Shown piece by piece: positions 1 through 8,300 of a DNA stretch of 10,169 nucleotides (positions are counted from its first letter, which is position 1; the number at the start of each line of letters is the position of its first letter). Below the pieces are notes generated by a model. That model was given only the letters and a program-made list of their open reading frames with translations. It had not been told where the DNA came from and did not search any database. This DNA comes from Chloroflexota bacterium (lineage in GTDB: Bacteria; Chloroflexota; UBA6077; JACCZL01), in contig JACCZL010000345.1 of assembly GCA_013695975.1 (NCBI GenBank), positions 1 to 10,169 on the forward strand, given 5' to 3'. The position numbers and the translations under genes were made by a program.

Positions 1-17
1 CGCGGTCGCCGCGATCG
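1..17. other. Short leader at window edge, no supported feature
   Basis: These 17 bases precede the GTG chosen as first start. They show no purine-rich ribosome binding site and no stop codon in the frame of the first gene, so they may be coding sequence of a longer protein that begins outside the window. Confidence 0.4.
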
Positions 18-1949
18 GTGGCGGGCCAGCGGGTCCACCCGACGAACCCCTTCGTCGAGTTCCGGAAGGAGGAGGTCGAGCAGTCGATCCCGGCCCGTTT
101 CGAACAGCAGGTCGCCACGTACGCCGATCGGCTCGCGGTCAAGAGCAGGCGGCACGAGCTTACCTATGGCGCGCTGAATCGGGCCGCAAATCGTGCGGCG
201 AGGGCCATCCTGGACCGGCGGGGAGGCGGCGAGCGACCGATCGCGCTCCTACTCGAGCACGATGCCCCGATGATTGTCGCGATGCTCGGCGTGCTAAAGG
301 CCGGCCACTTCTACGTGCCGCTCGACTACTCCGCTCCCCGAGCAAGGCTTGCCTACATCCTGGAGGATTCGCAGGCAAGTCTCCTCGTGACCAACAATCA
401 GAATCTCTCGGCGGCCGAGGAGCTAGCCCACGATAGGCTCCCGCTACTCAATCTCGATGAGCTCGAGCCCGATCTCTCCGCCGAAAACCTGGGCCTGTCA
501 CTATCACCCGACACCCTGACCTGGATCCTCTACACGTCGGGCTCGACCGGGCAGCCGACCGGAGTCGTCCAGAATCATCGCAACGTGCTGCATTTCATGA
601 TGAACCATACCAATGGACTCCACATCTGCTCGGAGGACCGACTGGCTCTCCTCCACTCTTGCAGCGTCAATGCCGCGAACCACGACATCTTCACTGCCCT
701 GCTCAACGGCGCATCCCTCCATCCGCTGGATATCAAGGAGGAAGGGGTGGCGGATCTGGCCAACTGGCTGATCGGGCAGGAGATCACCTACTGCCACGTG
801 GTCCCGACGCTCTTCCGCCATCTTGTCGACACCCTGACCGGAGCGGAGAGGTTCCCCAAGCTTCGGCTGATCAGGCTCGGGGCAGAGCCGGCCCGTGCGC
901 GAGATGTGGAGTTGTACAAGCAACATTTCTCCCGAGGCTGTATCCTCGTCAACAGGCTGGGACATTCCGAGACCGGAACGCTCCTGTGGTACTTCATCGA
1001 CCGGGAGACTCGGATCGATGGACCTACGGTCCCGGTGGGCTACGGGGTCGAGGACAACGAGATTCTGTTGCTCGACGAGGCCGGAGTAGAGGTCGGGCTC
1101 AACGGGATCGGCGAGATCGCGGTTAGGAGTCGCTATCTATCCCCGGGCTATTGGCGTAGACCTGACCTCACGCGCGCCGCGTTCCAGCCCGACCCGGAAG
1201 GGGGAGACGAGCGTCTCTACTGGACCGGAGACCTGGGCCGGATGCTGCCCGACGGCTGCCTCGTGCACGTCGGGCGAAAAGACTCCCAGGTCAGAATCAG
1301 GGGCCACCGGATCGAGCTCGACGAGATCGAGATCGCCCTGCTCGACCTCGATGCGATCAACGAGGCCGTGGTCGTGGCCGCGGAGGACCGATCCGGCGAC
1401 CAGCGCCTGGTGGCGTATATCGTCCCGCGAGGGCGACCCGCACCGACCGTGACGACGCTCCGGTCGGCCCTGGCGGAGAGACTGCCGGACTACATGATTC
1501 CTTCCGCCTTCGTCACGCTGGACGCCCTCCCGTTGGCGCCGAACGGCAAGGTGAATCGGCGGGCTCTGCCGCCGCCCGGCAGCGTCCGCCCCGCGCTGGG
1601 AACTCCCTTCGTCGCACCTCGGACCCCGGTCGAGGAGATGCTGGCGGGGATCTGGGCCGGCGTGCTCGGACTCGACGAGATCGGCGTCCACGACGAGTTC
1701 CTCGCCCTGGGCGGAGACTCCCTGCTGGCTACCCAGGTCGCTGCTCGGCTCGGCGATGCCTTCCGAATGGAGCTGCCCTTGCCTATCCTGCTCGCGGCGC
1801 CCACCGTAGCCGACCAGGCCGAGGCACTCGTCAGGGAAGAGCCGGTGCCGGGGCAGGTGGCGACGATCGCTCGGTTGCGCAGGCAGATCGCGGGTATGCC
1901 TGCCGAAGAGCGGCGGGCGAGGCTTCGGGACAAGAAGGTGACTCGGTAA
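18..1949 (+). CDS. NRPS initiation protein, adenylation-carrier (A-T), atypical A domain
   Basis: Likely activates a carboxylic acid with ATP and loads it on its own carrier domain, acting as the starter module because no condensation domain precedes it. The A domain spans about residues 20-515: A1 LTYGAL, A2 LKAGHFYVPLD, A3 YTSGSTGQPTG (Y172; Thr181 replaces the usual Lys), A4 VNAANHDIF (Asn218 at the GrsA Asp235 position), A5 NRLGHSE (N312) instead of NxYGPTE, A7 YWTGDLG, A8 GRKDSQVRIRGHRIEL, A9 LPDYMIP, A10 NGKVNRR with Lys511. The carrier domain (about 535-605) has LGGDSL with Ser568 as the pantetheine site. A basic helical tail follows (about 612-643, RLRRQIAGMPAEERRARL). My hand-read pocket code is N-A-H-H-R-G-R-T-L-K, which I cannot assign. 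The GTG start puts the A domain near the N-terminus, as expected for this type, but no ribosome binding site is visible and the frame is open to base 1, so the true start may lie upstream. The domain resembles the A domain of the third synthetase gene. Family certain, substrate and activity uncertain. Confidence 0.9.
   Translation: MAGQRVHPTNPFVEFRKEEVEQSIPARFEQQVATYADRLAVKSRRHELTYGALNRAANRAARAILDRRGGGERPIALLLEHDAPMIVAMLGVLKAGHFYVPLDYSAPRARLAYILEDSQASLLVTNNQNLSAAEELAHDRLPLLNLDELEPDLSAENLGLSLSPDTLTWILYTSGSTGQPTGVVQNHRNVLHFMMNHTNGLHICSEDRLALLHSCSVNAANHDIFTALLNGASLHPLDIKEEGVADLANWLIGQEITYCHVVPTLFRHLVDTLTGAERFPKLRLIRLGAEPARARDVELYKQHFSRGCILVNRLGHSETGTLLWYFIDRETRIDGPTVPVGYGVEDNEILLLDEAGVEVGLNGIGEIAVRSRYLSPGYWRRPDLTRAAFQPDPEGGDERLYWTGDLGRMLPDGCLVHVGRKDSQVRIRGHRIELDEIEIALLDLDAINEAVVVAAEDRSGDQRLVAYIVPRGRPAPTVTTLRSALAERLPDYMIPSAFVTLDALPLAPNGKVNRRALPPPGSVRPALGTPFVAPRTPVEEMLAGIWAGVLGLDEIGVHDEFLALGGDSLLATQVAARLGDAFRMELPLPILLAAPTVADQAEALVREEPVPGQVATIARLRRQIAGMPAEERRARLRDKKVTR
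78..1560 (+). repeat. Paralogous adenylation domain of the QNHRN type, copy 1
   Basis: This A-domain coding segment is paralogous to 6798-8277. Shared features absent from the A domain of the middle gene are FEHDAPMI or LEHDAPMI before A2, GVVQNHRNV after A3, DIFxALLNGA after A4, PVGYxVED, GYWxRPxLTRAAFxPDPEGG and GRKDSQVxIRGHR. Divergence is concentrated in the substrate pocket (A4-A5), where this copy has lost the Asp of A4 and the GPTE of A5. Confidence 0.75.
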
Positions 1950-1955
1950 CGATCG

Positions 1956-4900
1956 ATGGATGTGCACGACGTGGTCGACGAGGCCGCCCTCCAAGACGAC
2001 GAACTGCTGACGGTCTTGCTCGACGAGGAAGGGTTCAGCGCCGGACGGACGCGGGCGATCAGGCCGCGGGAGATGACGACGGATCCACCGCTCTCATTCG
2101 CTCAGCAGCGGCTCTGGTTCCTCGACCAGCTCGTGCCCGGCGAGCCCTTCTACAACCTCGCATCGGCCCTGTGCCTGTCTGGAAAGCTCGAGGTGGCGGC
2201 GCTGGAGCGAAGCTTCAGTGAGATCACGCGTCGGCACGAGACGCTGCGTACCACCTTCCACCCGATCGAGAGCCGACCCGTGCAGGTCATCGCGCCGGCC
2301 ACGCCCCTGACCCTGCCGGTGGTGGACCTCAGCCGGCTGCCGGAGACCGAGCGGGACGTTGCGGCGGTCCGCCTGGCCCAGGAGGAGGCGCGGCGGCCGT
2401 TCGACCTCGCCCGCGGCCCGCTCTTGCGGGCGACGCTGCTGCGGCTGGGTGCCGAGGAGCACGTCCTGCTGCTGACCCTGCACCACATCGCCTCCGACGA
2501 CTGGTCCAAGGGTGTGCTCAACCGCGAGCTAGCCGCGCTCTACGAGGCGTACGCCGTCGGGCGGCCATCGCCGCTGCCGGAGCCCGCGATCCAGTACGCC
2601 GACTTCGCGGTCTGGCAGCGCGAGCGGCTGCGGGGCGAGGCGTTGGAGGCCCAACTGGCCTACTGGAAGCGGCAGTTGGCCGGCCTTCCGGAGTTGGACC
2701 TGCCGGCCGCCCGCCCGCGACCACCCGTCCAGAGCTTCCGCGGCGATCGGCACTCGTTGCTGCTGCCCGAGGCCCTGTCCGAGGCGCTCAAGGCGTTGAG
2801 CCGGAGGGAGGGGGCCACCCTGTTCATGACGCTACTGGCCGCGTTCCAGACCCTGCTCGCCCGCTACACCGGCCAGGACGATGTCGTCGTCGGCTCGCCG
2901 ATCGCCGGTCGGAACCGGGTCGAGATCGAGCCGCTGATCGGCTTCTTCGTCAACACCCTGGTCCTGCGCACCGACTTGTCGGGAGATCCCACGTTCCGCG
3001 AGCTGCTGGCGCGGGTCCGCAACGTGGCCCTGGGGGCCTACGGCCATCAGGAGCTGCCTTTCGAGCAGCTCGTCGAGGCGCTCCAGCCGGAGCGGGACCT
3101 GAGCCGGAACCCGCTGTTCCAAGTCACGTTCGTCCTCCAGAATACCCCGAGCCGGCCGCTGCAACTCCGGAGCCTCGCCGTCAGGCCGATGGTGGTCGAC
3201 GGCGCAATGGAGAAGTTCGATCTGACGCTGTCGATGCGAGAGACGGAGCAGGGGCTGGAGGGGTCGTTGCGGTACAGCACCGACCTGTTCGACGGGCCGA
3301 CGATTGCCCGGATGGCGGGGCACTTGCGGATCCTGCTGGAGGGCATCGTGGCCGATCCCGACCGGCGACTCTCGGAGCTGCCGCTGCTGACCGAGCCGGA
3401 GCACTACCAGATGCTGGTCCAGTGGAACGCCACGGCCACGGAGTACCCGTCCGATCGCTGCATCCACGAGCTGTTTGAGGCCCAGGCCGCGCGCACGCCC
3501 GACGCCGTCGCGGTCGTCTTCGAGGACCGGCAGCTCACCTACCGCGAGCTGGACGCCCACGCCAACCGGCTGGCCCACCACCTGCGGGGCCGGGGCGTGG
3601 GGCCGGAGGTGCCGGTCGGGATCTGTGTCGAGCGATCCCTCGAGATGGTGATCGGGCTGCTGGGCATCCTCAAGGCCGGCGGAGGGTACCTACCCCTGGA
3701 CCCGACCTACCCGACGGAGCGCCTGGCCTTCATGCTCGACGATGCCCGGGCGCCGGTCGTGGTCACCCACGGACGGCTGCTCGAGGCGCTCTCGGACCGG
3801 CCGGCGCGGGTGGTCTGTCTGGATACCGACCGAGACCGGATTGCCCGCGAGAGCGACGGCAACCCGATCAGCGGGGCCACCGCCGCCAATCTGGCCTACA
3901 TCATCTACACCTCCGGGTCGACGGGTCGCCCCAAGGGCGTCGAGATTCGACACGACAGCGTGCTGAACCTCGTCGCCTGGCATCAACGCGTCTACGGTGT
4001 CACCCCGGCGGACCGCGCGACTCAGCTCGCGGGGCCGGCATTCGACGCGTCGGTCTGGGAGGTCTGGCCGTACCTCACCGCGGGGGCGAGCATCCATCTA
4101 CCGGATGAGATGACGCGCACGTCCCCGCCGAAGCTGCTGGAATGGCTGGCAGCCCGGGGGATTACGCTCTGTTTCCTCCCGACGCCGCTCGCCGAGGCGG
4201 TCCTGGAGGGGCCATGGCCGACGGGCCTGGCGTTGAGAGCCCTCCTCACCGGAGGGGATCAGCTCCGTCGACGCCCTCGCGAAGGGCTCCCCTTCAGCGT
4301 GGTCAACCACTACGGGCCGACGGAATGCACGGTCGTGACGACCTGGGGGCCGGTTTCCGCCGACTCGGAGACCGGCGCTCCTCCGCCCATCGGCCGCCCG
4401 ATCGCCAACACCCGCGTGTACGTGCTGGACCGCCAGCTCCAGCCGGTTCCGGTCGGCGTCCCGGGCGAGCTCCACATCGGCGGCGACGGCCTGGCGCAAG
4501 GCTACCTCCACCGCCCGGAGCTGACCGCGGAGCGGTTCGTCTCGGACCCCTTCGGCGGCGAGCCGGGGGCGCGGCTGTACAAGACCGGCGACCTGGCCCG
4601 CTACTGCCCCGACGGCAGCCTCGAGTTCCTCGGGCGGCTCGACGACCAGGTTAAGATCCGCGGCTTCCGGGTCGAGCCGGGCGAGGTCGAGGTGGTCCTC
4701 GGCCAGCACCCCGCCGTGCGCGAGGCGGTGGTCCTGGCCCGAGAGGATCAGCGCGGCGACCAACGGCTGGTGGCTTATGTCGTCGCAGTTCAGGATTCGA
4801 CGCCCACCCCCACGGACCTGCGCGGCTTTCTCAGAGCGAAGTTGCCCGAGTACATGGTCCCCGCGGCGTTCGTGCCGCTGGCGGCCCTGCCGCTGACTCC

Positions 4901-5312
4901 CAACGGCAAGGTCGACCGCCGCGCGCTGCCGGCGCCCGATCGCTCCGGGCCTGAGCTGGACAGTGGCTTCGTGCCTGCGCGCACCCCGGTCGAGGCGACG
5001 CTGGCCAGAATGTGGGCCGAGATCCTCGGCCTGGACAGGGTCGGCATCCACGACGACTTCTTCGCGCTGGGGGGGCACTCGCTGCTGGCCACTCAGCTCG
5101 TGTCCCGCGTCCGCGACGCCTTCCGCGTGGACCTCCCCTTGCGTCGCCTGTTCGAGACGCCGACGATCGCCGGACTCGCCGAGGGGATCGAGCGCGAAGG
5201 TCGCGGCGGGCAGCTTCGCGAAGTGGCCATCACGCCGGTCTCGCGGGAGCGGCACCGCGCGAAGCTGTCGTCGCTGAGCCCGGGCGCCGACGGCCCCCAA
5301 AGTGGAGAGTGA
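1956..5312 (+). CDS. NRPS elongation module C-A-T, predicted Leu-like
   Basis: Condenses the upstream acyl group with an amino acid it activates itself, probably leucine. An acidic N-terminal leader (residues 1-42, with DELLTVLLDEEGF) may dock to the previous protein. The C domain (about 44-480) has SFAQQRLWFL, RHETLRTTF, HHIASDD (His176-His177, Asp181, with Asp182 replacing the Gly of HHxxxDG), YADFAVW, IGFFVNT, HQELPFE and RDLSRNPL. The A domain (about 500-990) has intact core motifs: YTSGSTGRPKG (Y651), FDASVWE (Asp697), NHYGPTE (N784), YKTGDL, GRLDDQVKIRGFRVE, LPEYMVP and NGKVDRR (Lys985). The hand-derived code DAWFLGHVVK differs at one position from the known leucine code DAWFLGNVVK. The carrier domain has LGGHSL, Ser1042. 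The tail ITPVSRERHRAKLS resembles a T-to-C linker. No epimerase is present, so an L,L-joining condensation is likely. ATG start lies 6 bases after the previous stop; a weak AAGGTG at 1935-1940 is rather distant. Confidence 0.95.
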   Translation: MDVHDVVDEAALQDDELLTVLLDEEGFSAGRTRAIRPREMTTDPPLSFAQQRLWFLDQLVPGEPFYNLASALCLSGKLEVAALERSFSEITRRHETLRTTFHPIESRPVQVIAPATPLTLPVVDLSRLPETERDVAAVRLAQEEARRPFDLARGPLLRATLLRLGAEEHVLLLTLHHIASDDWSKGVLNRELAALYEAYAVGRPSPLPEPAIQYADFAVWQRERLRGEALEAQLAYWKRQLAGLPELDLPAARPRPPVQSFRGDRHSLLLPEALSEALKALSRREGATLFMTLLAAFQTLLARYTGQDDVVVGSPIAGRNRVEIEPLIGFFVNTLVLRTDLSGDPTFRELLARVRNVALGAYGHQELPFEQLVEALQPERDLSRNPLFQVTFVLQNTPSRPLQLRSLAVRPMVVDGAMEKFDLTLSMRETEQGLEGSLRYSTDLFDGPTIARMAGHLRILLEGIVADPDRRLSELPLLTEPEHYQMLVQWNATATEYPSDRCIHELFEAQAARTPDAVAVVFEDRQLTYRELDAHANRLAHHLRGRGVGPEVPVGICVERSLEMVIGLLGILKAGGGYLPLDPTYPTERLAFMLDDARAPVVVTHGRLLEALSDRPARVVCLDTDRDRIARESDGNPISGATAANLAYIIYTSGSTGRPKGVEIRHDSVLNLVAWHQRVYGVTPADRATQLAGPAFDASVWEVWPYLTAGASIHLPDEMTRTSPPKLLEWLAARGITLCFLPTPLAEAVLEGPWPTGLALRALLTGGDQLRRRPREGLPFSVVNHYGPTECTVVTTWGPVSADSETGAPPPIGRPIANTRVYVLDRQLQPVPVGVPGELHIGGDGLAQGYLHRPELTAERFVSDPFGGEPGARLYKTGDLARYCPDGSLEFLGRLDDQVKIRGFRVEPGEVEVVLGQHPAVREAVVLAREDQRGDQRLVAYVVAVQDSTPTPTDLRGFLRAKLPEYMVPAAFVPLAALPLTPNGKVDRRALPAPDRSGPELDSGFVPARTPVEATLARMWAEILGLDRVGIHDDFFALGGHSLLATQLVSRVRDAFRVDLPLRRLFETPTIAGLAEGIEREGRGGQLREVAITPVSRERHRAKLSSLSPGADGPQSGE
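2088..3402 (+). repeat. Condensation-domain duplication, copy 1
   Basis: This C-domain coding segment is paralogous to 5406-6723 in the next gene, colinear from the first core motif (SFAQxRLWFL) to the RRLSxLPLLT end. The most conserved stretch contains 35 identical consecutive bases (2916-2950 against 6237-6271), followed mainly by third-position differences. This points to module duplication or gene conversion between neighbouring synthetase genes. Confidence 0.8.
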
Positions 5313-5324
5313 CGGGCCATAAGC

Positions 5325-8300
5325 ATGACACCATCGCCTCCCCGCGACTTGCCAGCGGATCTTCGGGGCACGCCTGATGCCCGGGAAGAAGACGTCTTCG
5401 TCTTTCCTGCATCGTTCGCCCAGGAGCGGCTGTGGTTCCTGGAACAGCTCGAGCCGAGCACCTCCACCTTTAACATCCCATCGGCCCTGCGCCTCAGCGG
5501 CTCGCTCGACGTCGCGGCGCTGGAGCGGGCCCTCAACGAGATCGCGCGGCGCCATGAGGCCGTACGCACCACGTTCAGGGTGGTGGACGACCAACCGGTC
5601 CAGGTCATCGCACCGAGCCTTACGGTGATTGTGCCGCTGGTCGACTTGACCGGCTTGCCGGAGGCTGAGCGCGAGGCCGAGGCCCGCCGCCTGGCCGGCG
5701 AGGACGCCCGACGGCCCTTTGACCTGGCCACGGGGCCCTTGCTGCGGGCCGCTCTGCTGCGCCTGGACGCGGCCGAACACGTCCTCCTGCTCACCAAACA
5801 CCACATCGTTTCCGACGGCTGGTCCCGGGGTATCCTCAACCGCGAGCTGGCCGCGCTCTACGGAGCCTACTCGGCCGGGCGGCCCTCGCCGCTGCCGGAG
5901 CTGCCGATCCAGTACGCCGACTTCGCGGCCTGGCAACGCCAGTGGTTCCGGGGCGAGGTCCTCGAGCGGCAGCTCGCGTACTGGAAAGGCCAGCTCGCCG
6001 GCGCCCCACCCGTTCTGGAGCTGCCGACCGACCGCGCACGGCCGCCGGCCCAGAGCTTCCGCGGCGAGCGCCACTCCTTCCTGCTGCCCAGGCCCCCGGT
6101 CGAGGCGCCCGGGGCGATCAGCCGGCGGGAGGGCGTCACCCTGTTCATGACCCTGCTGGCGGCGTTCAAGGTGCTGCTCGCCCGCCACACCGGGCAGGAC
6201 GACATGGTCGTCGGCTCGCCGATCGCCGGCCGGAATCGGGTCGAGATCGAGCCGCTGATCGGCTTCTTCGTTAACACGCTGGTTTTGCGCACCGACTTGG
6301 CCGGCGACCCGACCTTCCGCGAGCTGCTGCGGCGGGTGCGCGCGGTGGCTCTCGGGGCCTATGCCCACCAGGACCTGCCGTTCGAGAAGCTGCTGGCGGA
6401 GCTGCGGCCGGCGCGGGACCCGGGCCGCACTCCGCTGTTCCAGACCATGTTCGCCCTGCAGAACGCATCCCGCGAGGCCCCGCGACTGCCCGGCCTGACC
6501 GTCCGCCCGTTCGCCGTCGACACGGGGACGGCCAAGTTCGACCTGACCGTAGTGGCCACGGAGGCGCCGGAAGGCCTGGAGCTGAGCTTCCGGTACAGCA
6601 GCGACCTGTTCGAGCGGGGGACGGTCGAGCGGCTGGCGCGGCATTACCGGACGCTTCTCGAGGCGGTGGCGGCGGACGCGACCCGGCGGCTCTCGGGCCT
6701 CCCCCTACTGACCCCGGCCGAGCGGCGACGACTCGCCGCCCCGCGCCGTTCCGTCGCCTCCAAGGGACCCCCGACCGACTTCGGCAAGGACGCCCTCGAG
6801 CGGTCGATCGCCGCTCGCTTCACCTGGGTGGCAAAGCACTACCCGGACAACGTCGCGGTCAGGACCGAGCGGAACGAGTGGACCTACGCTGCTCTGGATG
6901 ACGCGACCACAACGGTGGCCCGGGCGATCCTGCGACGGCGGGGGCCCGGGGAAGGACGGGTTGCCCTCCTGTTCGAGCACGACGCGCCCATGATCGCCGG
7001 CATCCTGGGTGTCCTGAAGGCCGGCAAGACCTACGTGCCGCTCGATCCGTCCGACCCCGTCGCGAGGATCGCGAGCGCCCTGGACGATGCCGATCCCGGC
7101 GCGATCCTGACCGACGGTACGAACATCTCTCTGGCTCATACACTCTCGCGCGGACGCGTGCAGGTCATCAGCATCGATGAAGCGCGGTCGAGCGAATCCT
7201 GCGAGGATGATCTTCCGCTCGTGTCCGCGGACACCACCGCCTACATTATCTATACCTCCGGGTCGACGGGACAGCCGAAGGGCGTGGTGCAGAACCATCG
7301 CAACGTCCTAGCCCACGTCAGGAACTACGCCAATAGCCTCGCGATCGGCCCACGCGACAGGCTCACGCTCTTATCAGCGTACACGTTCGATGCGGCGGTC
7401 ATGGACATCTTCGGTGCTCTGCTGAACGGTGCGACGCTGTACCCCATCAATCTCAGGGAGGGGCACTCCAGCTTGCTCGACTGTCTGGTCAATGAGCGCA
7501 TCACGATCTACCACTCGACACCCAGTGTCTACCGCTCCTTCCTGAAGGGCTTGGCCGGGTCGGAGGATCTCTCCAGTGTCCGCCTGGTTGTCCTGGGTGG
7601 AGAGGAGGTGCTCCGAAGAGACGTGGATCTCTTCCAGGAGCATTTCTCTCCGGACTGCGTCTTGATTAACGGATTCGGACCGACGGAATCGACGCTCGCC
7701 TTGCAGTACGTCGCGCCCGGGGGAGTGGCGGGTGACCGCACCGCGGTTCCAGTCGGGTATCCGGTCGAGGACGTCGAGGTGTTGCTCGTCAATGGGGCAG
7801 GTGAACAGGTCGGGACCTACGCCGTCGGCGAGATCCGAATCCGGAGCCCGTACGTCGCGCTCGGCTACTGGAACAGGCCGGAGCTCACGCGGGCGGCGTT
7901 CCTGCCCGATCCGGAGGGCGGGGAGAGGCGGATCTACTGTACCGGTGACCTCGGGCGGTTTTTGCCGGATGGGAGTATCGAATTTGTCGGCAGGAAGGAC
8001 TCGCAGGTCAAGATCAGAGGTCATCGGGTCGAGTTGGGCGAAGTGGAGACGAAGCTCCTGGAGCACCCGCTGATCAAGGAGGTCGCCGTCCTGGCGCGGG
8101 AGGACGAACCGGGCGACCGGCGCCTGGTGGCCTACGTCGTCCCCGACCGGCTGTCACCTCCTACGGTCGGCGACGTGCGCGGCTTCCTGCTGACCAAGCT
8201 GCCGGCGTACATGGTCCCGTCGGCCTTCGTGCTGCTGGAGGCGCTGCCGCTGTCGCCGCACGGCAAGCTCGACCGCCGCGCGCTGCCGACGCCGGCACCG

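Noticed and set aside
1750..1949. Possible epimerase or further domain after the starter carrier
   Set aside because: Only about 40-75 residues follow the carrier serine, too few for an epimerase, condensation or thioesterase domain.
18..1949. Reading the first gene as a pseudogene because of its altered A3, A4 and A5 motifs
   Set aside because: The frame is intact over 643 codons, A7-A10 and the carrier serine are kept, and the changes are clustered around substrate and nucleotide sites, which suits altered substrate choice better than decay. Inactivity cannot be excluded.
4098..6644. Very long open frame on the minus strand (848 codons)
   Set aside because: It spans the 3' part of gene 2 and the C domain of gene 3 and crosses their junction. 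It codes a Gly/Arg/Gln-rich product without family motifs, as expected opposite GC-rich codons. The + strand domains are unmistakable.
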